Shown here piece after piece: positions 17,316 to 24,184 of a stretch of DNA of 64,000 nucleotides. This DNA is from Desulfosporosinus lacus DSM 15449. Lineage in GTDB: Bacteria > Bacillota > Desulfitobacteriia > Desulfitobacteriales > Desulfitobacteriaceae. The notes below the pieces were generated by a model. It was not told where the DNA came from and did no database searches. It worked only from the letters and a program-made list of their open reading frames with translations. The translations under genes were made by a program, and so were the position numbers. The first letter of the stretch is position 1, and every line of letters begins with the position of its first letter. The DNA lies in NCBI RefSeq assembly GCF_900129935.1, contig NZ_FQXJ01000018.1, positions 1 to 64,000 on the forward strand, in the 5' to 3' direction.

Positions 17316-18260
17316 TTATTTAATAAAGCGTTCCAGCACTGGCAGAACAGGAGTAGTATTAGCCTTAAAGCCTAACTGCTCAACCGGCGCACCCAATGCG
17401 AAAGCAATAAGCTGAGATAAATCTATAACGGGAATACTCACGGCGTTACCCCTTGCCGTTATGGTCTTCTGTTCACGGTCGAGGGCAGTATTACAACCCG
17501 GGCAAGTTGTAGTCATTAATTGAACTCCAGCCGCAGCAGCACTCAGCATCTTGTTGGTAATATGAGGTAAAACAGTCTCTTCGCGGTGAGTAAATCCTCT
17601 ACCCACAGAATAGCCACAGCAGGCCCTTCGTTCTTTATAAACTACTGGTGTCGCTCCAAGAGCTTTATAAATCTCTTCATGAAACGTAGGATATTGAGCA
17701 TCATCGATAGCAACGTCCTTATTTGCCAAATAGTGACAACCATAGTGGGCTGCAATTTTCAGACCAGTTAGTGGTCGTTTCACTAAACTAGTTAGTTTTT
17801 CTAGTTGCTTATACCATAGTTCCTGTACATGATAGATTTTAAGATGTCCACGGAACTTTTCGCGACCCAAGGCTTCGTTAGCCTTATCTCCAACCTCTTT
17901 GAAAGCTGGGTTTGAATGTAGTAGATGAGCTAATTCTCTCAGATAACCATAACACCCATTACAAAATACCCCTACGTCAAGTCCCATTTCCTGAGGAATA
18001 CTTAAGTTGCGTGAGGTTGATGCCAAAGCAAGCTGAGGGTTCACGGCATTACACGTTAACATGTAACCCGTGCAGCAGGTTTGGTCGACCGATTCTACAA
18101 ATTCTATGCCTAGTTTTTCGCCAACGATCCTTACCGCTCTTTCGGTGCCTGGGTATTCAATACTTCCTGTGCAGCTAAGAAATAGGAATAGTTTATCGGG
18201 CGTAGGTAAATTGGCTACTCTTTGTGGATCAATAAGGGATAATCGTTGGTATTCTTCCAT
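17316..18260 (-). CDS. HdrB-like CCG-domain protein (sHdrB1 position)
   Basis: A 314-residue HdrB relative with two CCG sets: LSCTGS, TCCTGY and FCNGCYG in the first half, and HYGCHY, ACCGYS and TCPGCN in the second half. The start is ATG 18260 (MEEYQR), behind AGGGAGG 8 bp upstream. The in-frame extension to 18296 would overlap the preceding gene and has no ribosome binding site. It starts 1 bp after the C1 gene stop. Its sequence differs clearly from the second B gene at 14768-15649, so the two are not a recent duplication. Confidence 0.87.
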   Translation of the reverse strand: MEEYQRLSLIDPQRVANLPTPDKLFLFLSCTGSIEYPGTERAVRIVGEKLGIEFVESVDQTCCTGYMLTCNAVNPQLALASTSRNLSIPQEMGLDVGVFCNGCYGYLRELAHLLHSNPAFKEVGDKANEALGREKFRGHLKIYHVQELWYKQLEKLTSLVKRPLTGLKIAAHYGCHYLANKDVAIDDAQYPTFHEEIYKALGATPVVYKERRACCGYSVGRGFTHREETVLPHITNKMLSAAAAGVQLMTTTCPGCNTALDREQKTITARGNAVSIPVIDLSQLIAFALGAPVEQLGFKANTTPVLPVLERFIK

Positions 18261-18261
18261 C

Positions 18262-18891
18262 TCAAGCCTCCCTTTCTGAACCACTATTAGAATCATCCTG
18301 TACCAATATTCTTCCCTCGAGATAACTTAAATTGATAGGAACTTCGGGAGTTTCTTGATAATTCTTTAGCCATTCGTCAGTACCAGTAATTTCAAACAAC
18401 TTTTGGTACTCCCTTATGCCATCGTCAGATACAATCCTAAGGGGAGATAAGCCCAGGCTACTCCTTAATGCCCTAATTTCATCCAGTCTTGCTGGTTTCC
18501 CAGGCTGGAACGTTACAGCTTCTTGTCTAGCCTTTGTGACAAAACGGATAAACGGATCTACATGCTTCTTGCCAGCGCCATGTGACATAGAGAAATAGCG
18601 AATATATAGCATTAAGAGTGGGTATTTAATTTCGCTTGGACATGTTGCAGCACAATTAGCACACCAGAAACAACGCCAAATTTCTTCGCTTTGAACGATC
18701 CGTTCATAGTTTCCGAGTAGTACTTCTCTAATGATCTGCCTTGGATTATAGGAAGGACTAATGGCGGCTACAGGACATACACCAGTACATTTACCGCAAG
18801 ATATACAGCGACTAATGTCATCCGCTAATCCCGATGTCGCTATTGCCTTCTCAAATTCTAAAGACCAGTCGCTGGCCTGTTCTCTTTTCAT
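18262..18891 (-). CDS. HdrC-like [4Fe-4S] protein (sHdrC1 position)
   Basis: A 209-residue protein with two [4Fe-4S] motifs: Cys29-x2-Cys32-x2-Cys35-x3-Cys39 (CISCGKCTGVC) and Cys74-x2-Cys77-x2-Cys80-x3-Cys84 (CFWCANCAATC). It is first in the Hdr-like series. The start is ATG 18891 behind GAGGGG; the ATG at 18906 has no such box. About 190 bp separate it from the OsmC gene upstream, with a hairpin between (18988-19015), so it may be transcribed by read-through from the sigma-54 promoter at 19724 or from an unseen promoter. Confidence 0.87.
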   Translation of the reverse strand: MKREQASDWSLEFEKAIATSGLADDISRCISCGKCTGVCPVAAISPSYNPRQIIREVLLGNYERIVQSEEIWRCFWCANCAATCPSEIKYPLLMLYIRYFSMSHGAGKKHVDPFIRFVTKARQEAVTFQPGKPARLDEIRALRSSLGLSPLRIVSDDGIREYQKLFEITGTDEWLKNYQETPEVPINLSYLEGRILVQDDSNSGSEREA

Positions 18892-18987
18892 AAGACATCC
18901 CCTCATAACTATTTAATTAGGAGTCCGAGACAAAACAATAAGTTCTATATTTAAAAGTTCTGTAACTTAGGTTGTCTATGAGGACAG

Positions 18988-19015
18988 AAAGTCCCACTGA
19001 ACTCAGTGCGACTTT
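18988..19015 (-). terminator. Possible attenuator/terminator after the OsmC gene
   Basis: A 13-bp near-perfect inverted repeat (AAAGTCCCACTGA / TCAGTGCGACTTT, one mismatch). The T-tract is short on either strand, so termination would be partial. It lies between the OsmC gene and the Hdr-like genes. Confidence 0.4.
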
Positions 19016-19082
19016 TCATGTACGTGTACGGGGATGAACCGAAGGATTCAGGTACCACTTCTTTATTTATACACGCTTAATG

Positions 19083-19622
19083 TTAGGGTGTGGTTCCGTT
19101 TAGAGTAAGGTTGAACTCCAAATTAGAGGTATTTCCTAAGGTAGCACATACCGGTGAGATAGATGTCACTCGCTTGTGCATCTCTCCCAATACATCTAAA
19201 CCAGCGTCGGATTCGATATCAACCTTAACACGTATGGTGCTCAAATTAGGTATTATTTCCGAGGGTATTTGAAAAAACTTTGTACTTACTACATCTCCCT
19301 CCACTTCAATTGCAACCTTTTTGAGTTCAATATTGTGAAGTGCACCATCGAAAGTGTAGCCCACAACCAAGCAAGCCCCTAGAGCAGCCAGTATCATTTC
19401 TCCTGGCTGGGGACCTTCATTTGTGCCAAAAGGTTCGTCCATTATGACCTTGAAATCGCGGATTGTAGATTCTGATTTAGTACTGCCCAGCCATACCGAT
19501 GATGCTTTATACGTGCGTTGACCTTTTTCTGGATTTTCTTTTACTCTGTCAATCATTTTGTTAATAAATCCTAAGTCAATCCCGTTAACAAGAACTCCGC
19601 TATTAAAATCCATGTTTAACAA
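19083..19622 (-). CDS. OsmC family protein
   Basis: A 179-residue member of the OsmC/Ohr fold. The family core is visible as EPFGTNEGPQPGEMILAALGACLVVGY, with one conserved cysteine in GAC, and the C-terminal ISPVCATLGNTSN supplies the second cysteine. OsmC proteins reduce organic peroxides or act on thiol/persulfide compounds. The start is the TTG at 19622 or the ATG at 19613; GGAAGGGG fits the TTG better. It is the first gene behind the minus-strand sigma-54 promoter and three palindromic activator sites. This places it in the same predicted regulon as the methyltransferase operon. Its role there is unknown; handling of reactive sulfur is a guess from context. Confidence 0.85.
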   Translation of the reverse strand: MLNMDFNSGVLVNGIDLGFINKMIDRVKENPEKGQRTYKASSVWLGSTKSESTIRDFKVIMDEPFGTNEGPQPGEMILAALGACLVVGYTFDGALHNIELKKVAIEVEGDVVSTKFFQIPSEIIPNLSTIRVKVDIESDAGLDVLGEMHKRVTSISPVCATLGNTSNLEFNLTLNGTTP

Positions 19623-19723
19623 TCAACCCCTTCCAATGATTTTAGAAAGTTAACGATCTTGAGTTGCGAAAATCTCGTTGGAGAAATTTTAAGATCGTTT
19701 CCATTTCATATTCCATTATTTAT

Positions 19724-19738
19724 GCAAAACTTGTGCCA
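19724..19738 (-). promoter_or_regulatory. Sigma-54 (-24/-12) promoter of the OsmC-Hdr operon
   Basis: On the minus strand, TGGCAC-AAGTT-TTGC is an exact match to the sigma-54 consensus. Transcription should start near 19712, about 90 bp before the OsmC start. The spacer AAGTT closely resembles AAGTA in the promoter at 3151-3166. Confidence 0.85.
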
Positions 19739-19821
19739 TGACCAAATAAATATTGCGTTAACGGTTTTAATCGAAGTTTAGCCAAGAAAATTAAAAAAGT
19801 TAAATCTCAATAAAATTGAAA

Positions 19822-19839
19822 TGGAATACTGGCATTCCA
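19822..19839. promoter_or_regulatory. Putative sigma-54 activator site 1, within a larger palindrome
   Basis: TGGAATACTGGCATTCCA is the core of a perfect inverted repeat with 17-bp arms and a 6-nt centre (19811-19850). It shares 15 of 18 bases with the site at 2993-3010, including the asymmetric central TGGC. It lies about 85-100 bp upstream of the minus-strand -24 element. Confidence 0.7.
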
Positions 19840-19899
19840 TTTCAATTTTAAGTTATTTGATTAATCTTAAAATTCTTATTATTTGCTTATTTCCCGCTA

Positions 19900-19917
19900 T
19901 GGAATATAATAATTCCA
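19900..19917. promoter_or_regulatory. Putative sigma-54 activator site 2
   Basis: TGGAATATAATAATTCCA keeps the TGGAAT-N6-ATTCCA arms of site 1 with a different centre. Confidence 0.6.
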
Positions 19918-19919
19918 TG

Positions 19920-19937
19920 TGGAACGTAATGATGCCA
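19920..19937. promoter_or_regulatory. Putative sigma-54 activator site 3 (degenerate)
   Basis: TGGAACGTAATGATGCCA has the same 18-nt geometry with one altered base in each arm. It starts exactly 20 bp after site 2, about two helical turns, which suits cooperative binding. The rest of 19623-20254 is AT-rich and non-coding and holds the Crp gene promoter. Confidence 0.45.
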
Positions 19938-20254
19938 TTTATTTAAATTGGATTAATTTCTTAGTCTTGAATCAAATATGAGAGGGAAGGGAAATCATAT
20001 ACCAACGTTACTTATAAATTCCTGTTACTAGAATACTGTAAAGTGGGAATTCATAAAGTTTCACAAGTCTACGGTTTTAGTTATAATACAATTGGAGTAT
20101 TGCTTTATATGCATAAATACGCTTGTTAGCAGGAAGCGAAGTTGCTATGAGAGATAGGGGAATTCGAAAAATATCATCTATTTCCGCTAATTCGAAGTAG
20201 TATTTTGTAGATATTTAATATAATATAAAGATACGTGGAGGGGTAAAATCTAGA

Positions 20255-20923
20255 ATGGAAAACATAAATCATGAAGCATTAGCACTAGACGAAGAAGAAA
20301 AGAATCTTATTAGGGAATATGGAACAGTAGTTCATTATCCTAAGGGACAAATAATCTTTTCTGAAGGGGATACTGCCGACCGAATCTATTTAATAGAAGA
20401 AGGTTTTGTGAAAATATATCGAATAACTCCAGATGGTAGAAGAGTTACCGTTGGAAGTATGAGGACTTCCGGGCAGTTAATGGGTCTTGCTGAAACTTTG
20501 TACCATGGAGAGCGAACTTGTTTCGCTGGTGCTATCAACGACGCTACTTTGGTAGTTGTACGTAAAGCACGTTTTGAAGAATTGCTTGTCAATCATCCAT
20601 CCATTGCTATTAAGGTTGCTACAACTCTAGGGGTTAGAATGCGAGAGGCTGAAGGAATTATCCAAGAAATGGTCTGTTTTCAAGTACCGGGAAGATTGGC
20701 TATGTTGCTTCTTAAAATGTCTGAACGTGCGGGAGTAGAGACAGATACAGGTACAAAAATAGGTTTTCGCTTAACACATGAAGAGATAGCTTGTATGATA
20801 GGAACGTCAAGACAGACGGTTACGTCCTTGCTTAATATATTTAGACAAGAGAACAGTATAGCAATTGAAGAGAAAGAAGTGTATATTCTCGATCCAGATA
20901 AGCTAAGTAAATGGATTGTGTAA
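20255..20923 (+). CDS. Crp/Fnr family transcriptional regulator
   Basis: A 222-residue regulator with a cyclic-nucleotide-binding-type beta-barrel (about 20-125; GQIIFSEGDTADRIYLIEEGFVKIY) and a winged helix-turn-helix near the C terminus (LTHEEIACMIGTSRQTVTSLLNIF). It lacks the N-terminal cysteine cluster of FNR, so oxygen sensing by an iron-sulfur cluster is unlikely. The start follows GTGGAGGGG by about 10 bp. It is monocistronic, ended by its own terminator. A Crp-like palindrome (20973-20989) lies just downstream, before the TauE operon, so that operon is a likely target. Confidence 0.9.
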   Translation: MENINHEALALDEEEKNLIREYGTVVHYPKGQIIFSEGDTADRIYLIEEGFVKIYRITPDGRRVTVGSMRTSGQLMGLAETLYHGERTCFAGAINDATLVVVRKARFEELLVNHPSIAIKVATTLGVRMREAEGIIQEMVCFQVPGRLAMLLLKMSERAGVETDTGTKIGFRLTHEEIACMIGTSRQTVTSLLNIFRQENSIAIEEKEVYILDPDKLSKWIV

Positions 20924-20957
20924 GAGAGGCTGGCATAGAATGCTGGCCTCTCTTTAT
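20923..20957 (+). terminator. Terminator of the Crp-like regulator gene
   Basis: Stem AGAGAGGC...GCCTCTCT with an inner TGGCA/TGCTGG part, followed by TTTATT. It overlaps the stop codon region. Confidence 0.75.
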
Positions 20958-20972
20958 TGAGTTACAGTGTTA

Positions 20973-20989
20973 CTTATGTGACACATAAG
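20973..20989. promoter_or_regulatory. Crp/Fnr-type palindrome upstream of the TauE operon
   Basis: CTTATGTG-A-CACATAAG is a perfect 8-bp inverted repeat with a 1-nt centre. Its size and base composition suit a Crp/Fnr-family site, and a gene of this family ends 50 bp upstream. It is about 120 bp upstream of the predicted promoter at 21110-21139. Confidence 0.5.
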
Positions 20990-21018
20990 ATGCAATTATG
21001 ATAATGATGTGTTGTACC

Positions 21019-21102
21019 TGGCATAAATAATGTCATTTAGTAGACATAAATAAGGTAATGTCATTGACAATATTATGGTCATCAGTTAGACATAAATAAG
21101 GT
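21019..21102 (+). repeat. Direct repeats in the TauE operon promoter region
   Basis: TAGACATAAATAAGGT occurs exactly at 21041-21056 and 21087-21102 (46 bp apart). A degenerate version, TGGCATAAATAATGT, is at 21019-21033. These are likely regulator binding sites, but the protein is unknown. Confidence 0.5.
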
Positions 21103-21232
21103 CGGAAGATAGACATTAAAATCATCTGGGGTTTGATAAATTAAGTACATAGTAAAGACAAGAGAAAAGGTATTAGAAAGGGGGTAAAACTTAGGCCTAG
21201 GCATGGCAGGACTGTTTTAGTAAGTGAAAATC
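21101..21232 (+). promoter_or_regulatory. Promoter and conserved 5' leader of the TauE operon (leader copy 1)
   Basis: A -35-like TAGACA (21110-21115) and a -10-like TGATAA (21134-21139) are 18 bp apart. Much of this leader is shared with 23435-23547 before the second molybdopterin module: GTCGGAAGATAGACATTAA, TTTGATAAATT, GTACATAGTAAAGA and, near the end, GTAAGTGAAAATC. The downstream conservation suggests a common regulatory RNA or operator element. Confidence 0.5.
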
Positions 21233-21254
21233 ATGGCAAGAGAGGCGTTTAGCT

Positions 21255-21677
21255 ATGAAGATGGTTTCTGAACTAGTGAAATACCTTAAAGACCCCCACA
21301 CTAAAAAAGTCCAGCACTATAAGGAACGGTATCAGGAATTAGACGATCTTTCAAATGTAGCGGTTGACATTGGGGATGCATCAGCCTATAAGTCCCTTCA
21401 GGCGGAAATGAAAGAAGTGTTTTTTGAGTATCTAACCGCTGTAGTAGTGGATTCAATTTACAGATTAGCCCCATACGTTCTTATAATTTGGATAATTAGC
21501 TTGAAATGGCCAAGCATCACAATCCCGTTTGTAAACTGGCAGGTCGACATATTTGGAGCATTCCTAGTCTCGTACCTTCTATTGCATGTAGGAAAATGGT
21601 TTATAAAACCGATTAAATCTATAATTCATAAATTAGGTTTATTTGGTTTAGGGGCATCAGAGGCGACAAAAATTTAA
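21255..21677 (+). CDS. Small membrane protein encoded with TauE, unknown function
   Basis: A 140-residue protein I do not recognise with certainty. The first 60 residues are charged and probably helical/coiled (KVQHYKERYQELDDLSNVAVDI). Two to three hydrophobic segments follow, roughly 60-85, 95-112 and a short amphipathic tail. The layout of a cytoplasmic coil followed by membrane helices recalls DUF106/YidC-like proteins, but this is weak. It starts the operon with the TauE-like exporter, ending 20 bp before it, so it may be an accessory of that transporter. Confidence 0.7.
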   Translation: MKMVSELVKYLKDPHTKKVQHYKERYQELDDLSNVAVDIGDASAYKSLQAEMKEVFFEYLTAVVVDSIYRLAPYVLIIWIISLKWPSITIPFVNWQVDIFGAFLVSYLLLHVGKWFIKPIKSIIHKLGLFGLGASEATKI

Positions 21678-21697
21678 ATAAATTGGAGGAAAATGTT

Positions 21698-22636
21698 ATG
21701 CATTTCGCATTAGCTGGTGTAGACGCTAATCCCATTAGTTTGATTCTTTGGGGTATCTTTGTAGGATACGTTTTTACATCTGTAGGAGCAGCTGGAGGCA
21801 TCCTGGCAGGTGTCGGTCATATGAGTATCTTCGGACTTAAAAATGCCAATATGGTTAAACCAATGAACCAGATCTTGACACTGGTCAGTCCTGTTGTTGG
21901 CACTCCTTTATATCTTCGTGAGAAACGAATTGTTGTACCTACTGCTGTTGCTCTGGGCTTAGGGGGGATCGTTGGTGCGATATTAGGATCTACGCTTTCG
22001 GCTTCCTTATTAAAAGACATGAAAACGTTCCAACCTTACTTTGGTATGGTCACCTTAGGTATTTCGTTTCGTATTGCCTATGAGTGCACTGCTAAATTCA
22101 TTAACGGTCAAAAGTCTGTAACAGCTGCTAATAAACTCTTTGCTGCAAAAGTTAAAGAACTTAAAGCCTCAGGCAAAATGAATGAGCTTAAGGAAATCGG
22201 TGTTAATTTCAAAAAAATTGGTATTCAAAACACCTTTACCTTTGCTGGTCAAGAGTTTAACTATAACGCTATTATGGTCTTCTTTACAGGTCTTGTAGTA
22301 GCAGTTATCTCGGCATCCCTTGGAGTCGGCGGCGGATTCTTACTGGTTCCTTTCATGACGAGTGTGATGGGATTCCCAATGTACATTGTGGCAGGGACAT
22401 CCGTTCTTTCCATCTTGGTATCATCTTCAACCAGTATTTTAAATTATTTATCGATGGGCAGTTCTTTAGATCTTCAGTTTCTAGCCTTTGAATTAGCTGG
22501 AGTTGCTATTGGTACTGTTGTAGCTGCTCGGGTGTCTAAGTATATCAATGCTCGTTATATGAAAATGTTCCTTGCACTTGTCTTGTTCTATATTGGTCTT
22601 AAGTACGTGTTACTGCTAGCTGGCATTAAGATCTAA
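21698..22636 (+). CDS. TauE/SafE family membrane transporter
   Basis: A 312-residue polytopic membrane protein. The paired family motifs GAAGGILAGVGH near the N terminus and GVGGGFLLVPF in the second half are visible, with about eight hydrophobic segments and a longer cytoplasmic loop around residues 130-170. Family members move sulfite, sulfonates, sulfoacetate or related anions. The start is ATG 21698 behind GGAGGA; the in-frame TTG at 21683 is part of that ribosome binding site. Its neighbours (DUF1847 protein and the second molybdopterin module) suggest a sulfur oxyanion or organosulfur compound, but direction and substrate are not shown by the sequence. Confidence 0.85.
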   Translation: MHFALAGVDANPISLILWGIFVGYVFTSVGAAGGILAGVGHMSIFGLKNANMVKPMNQILTLVSPVVGTPLYLREKRIVVPTAVALGLGGIVGAILGSTLSASLLKDMKTFQPYFGMVTLGISFRIAYECTAKFINGQKSVTAANKLFAAKVKELKASGKMNELKEIGVNFKKIGIQNTFTFAGQEFNYNAIMVFFTGLVVAVISASLGVGGGFLLVPFMTSVMGFPMYIVAGTSVLSILVSSSTSILNYLSMGSSLDLQFLAFELAGVAIGTVVAARVSKYINARYMKMFLALVLFYIGLKYVLLLAGIKI

Positions 22637-22686
22637 TAACTAATCCTAATGTTAGTTATGAATATGTAAATAGAGGGGGTTCGTAA

Positions 22687-23280
22687 ATGAAATGTGCATC
22701 CTGCAAAATGAAGACTAAAAACATGTGTGATAAAGAGGCATTTGATTGCACTGGGGGAAAATATTCACTCGATGAATGTCTCGAAGAAGAAAATAAACCC
22801 TTTCATCGCCTCAGTGGTCATTTCCAAGCGGTACATGGCAACAATCTTAGCCGCCTGGATGAATTGATTATGTTTGCTAAGAGAATGGGTTATAAGAAAC
22901 TTGGAATGGCTTTCTGTATAGGCTTAACGGAAGAAGCAGCAGTTTTAGAACAAATCTTATCCCAACATTTTGAGGTATATTCCGCTTGTTGTAAAATAGG
23001 TGGACTTAAAAAAGAAGATTATGAAATACCTAAAGTAAAAGAGGATAAAATTGAAGTCATTTGTGACCCTGTTCTTCAAGCCAAAGTGCTGGCTAATGAT
23101 GAGACTGAGCTTAACATAGCAGTAGGCCTATGTGTCGGCCATGATATGTTATTCAACAAGTACTCCAAGGCACCAGTCACAACCTTCGCCGTTAAGGACC
23201 GCGTATTAGGTCATAATCCTTTAGCAGTCTGCTATTCTAGTTATCTGCGTAAGAAATATATGAATAAGAAATACGAATAA
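22687..23280 (+). CDS. DUF1847 cysteine-rich metal-binding protein
   Basis: A 197-residue protein with the DUF1847 layout: an N-terminal cysteine set CASCKMKTKNMC plus Cys20, a central ACCKIGGLKK, and AVGLCVGHD followed by APVTTFAVKDRVLGHNPL near the C terminus. Function is unknown; members occur mainly in anaerobes and are thought to bind metal through the cysteines. It starts 50 bp after the TauE-like gene behind GAGGGGGT and closes this operon before two terminators. Confidence 0.85.
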   Translation: MKCASCKMKTKNMCDKEAFDCTGGKYSLDECLEEENKPFHRLSGHFQAVHGNNLSRLDELIMFAKRMGYKKLGMAFCIGLTEEAAVLEQILSQHFEVYSACCKIGGLKKEDYEIPKVKEDKIEVICDPVLQAKVLANDETELNIAVGLCVGHDMLFNKYSKAPVTTFAVKDRVLGHNPLAVCYSSYLRKKYMNKKYE

Positions 23281-23306
23281 GTCTGTAGCCAACTAACTTA
23301 GACTGT

Positions 23307-23346
23307 AACAATCGCCTGAAACTATGTTTTGGGCGATTGTTATTTA
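23307..23346 (+). terminator. Terminator after the DUF1847 gene
   Basis: A 10-bp perfect stem, AACAATCGCC / GGCGATTGTT, with a 15-nt loop and a following ATTT. Confidence 0.75.
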
Positions 23347-23358
23347 GACAACATAGAC

Positions 23359-23407
23359 AAAAACGGAGGGGTAGCGAATTATGTTTCGTTACGCCTCTGT
23401 TTTTTTT
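23359..23407 (+). terminator. Second terminator before module copy 2
   Basis: A stem of about 20 bp (AAAAACGGAGGGGTAGCGAA with TTCGTTACGCCTCTGTTTTT, one mismatch and two wobbles) runs into eight T residues. Confidence 0.85.
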
Positions 23408-23434
23408 ATTTGTAAGGCATAAGACAAGAATATA

Positions 23435-23547
23435 GTCGAAGATTGGACATTAATATTACCTGTAATTTGATAAATTGGGTACATAGTAAAGAGAAAAATT
23501 AGTGAAAGGAGGAAGACCGAGAAGGGTTATTTTCGTAAGTGAAAATC
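23435..23547 (+). promoter_or_regulatory. Promoter and conserved 5' leader of module copy 2 (leader copy 2)
   Basis: A -35-like TGGACA (23444-23449) and a -10-like TGATAA (23468-23473) are 18 bp apart, as in the leader at 21101-21232. Shared blocks are GTCGAAGATTGGACATTAA, TTTGATAAATT, GTACATAGTAAAGA and GTAAGTGAAAATC. The end contains the inverted repeat ATTTTC-GTAAGT-GAAAAT. Bases 23548-23721 hold no further gene that I can support. Confidence 0.5.
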
Positions 23548-23721
23548 TTTACAAACAATGGTTGGATAATCCAAAAAGCACTCTTTGATTTCAAGATTAA
23601 AAGGGACTTATACCCTTGAATGATTGTCTACAGCTGTAGCAGTAGATTTAATTATATTAGTTAATTCACGTTCCTGGTACATCATTGAGATTAACATACA
23701 GTTGAAAGAGAGGTAAGATGC

Positions 23722-24183
23722 GTGCAAAAACTGTTTTTTATAACAAAACGTTGCGACGGGTGTCAGGCTTGTGAAGTAGCATGTCTTGAAAAACATTCTC
23801 AGTCTCAGAGCATATTCATGACGAAGATGGAACAACCTTCTCCTCAACCGCGGATTAAAGTAAAAAAATCAGGCAGTCACTATTGGGCTACAGTATGTCA
23901 ACACTGTACCGATTCAATGTGCGTAAGGGCATGTATGACTGGAGCGATGCAGTATTCCCTGACAGGTGAGGTTTCTCATAATACCAATAAATGTGTCGGC
24001 TGTTGGATGTGTATAATGGTTTGCCCACTCGGTGCCATTACAACACTTAACGAGGCTAAAAAAGCGAGCAAATGTGATCTGTGTAAGGATGAAATGACTC
24101 CACCTTGTGCAGCATCATGCTCCCGGCAAGCCTTATTTTATGGTACTCCAGAGGAATATGAAATGAAAGTTGCGGGTGATTGA
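23722..24183 (+). CDS. Four-cluster ferredoxin-like electron transfer subunit (module copy 2)
   Basis: A 153-residue paralogue of the protein at 8160-8612, with the same four cysteine groups (CDGCQACEVAC, CQHCTDSMCVRAC, CVGCWMCIMVC, CDLCKDEMTPPCAASC) and long runs of identical residues. The start is a GTG at 23722 behind AGAGAGG; the copy-1 gene uses ATG. It is the first gene of the second module and lies behind the leader shared with the TauE operon. Regulation therefore differs from copy 1, which sits inside the sigma-54 operon. Confidence 0.85.
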   Translation: MQKLFFITKRCDGCQACEVACLEKHSQSQSIFMTKMEQPSPQPRIKVKKSGSHYWATVCQHCTDSMCVRACMTGAMQYSLTGEVSHNTNKCVGCWMCIMVCPLGAITTLNEAKKASKCDLCKDEMTPPCAASCSRQALFYGTPEEYEMKVAGD

Positions 24184-24184
24184 T

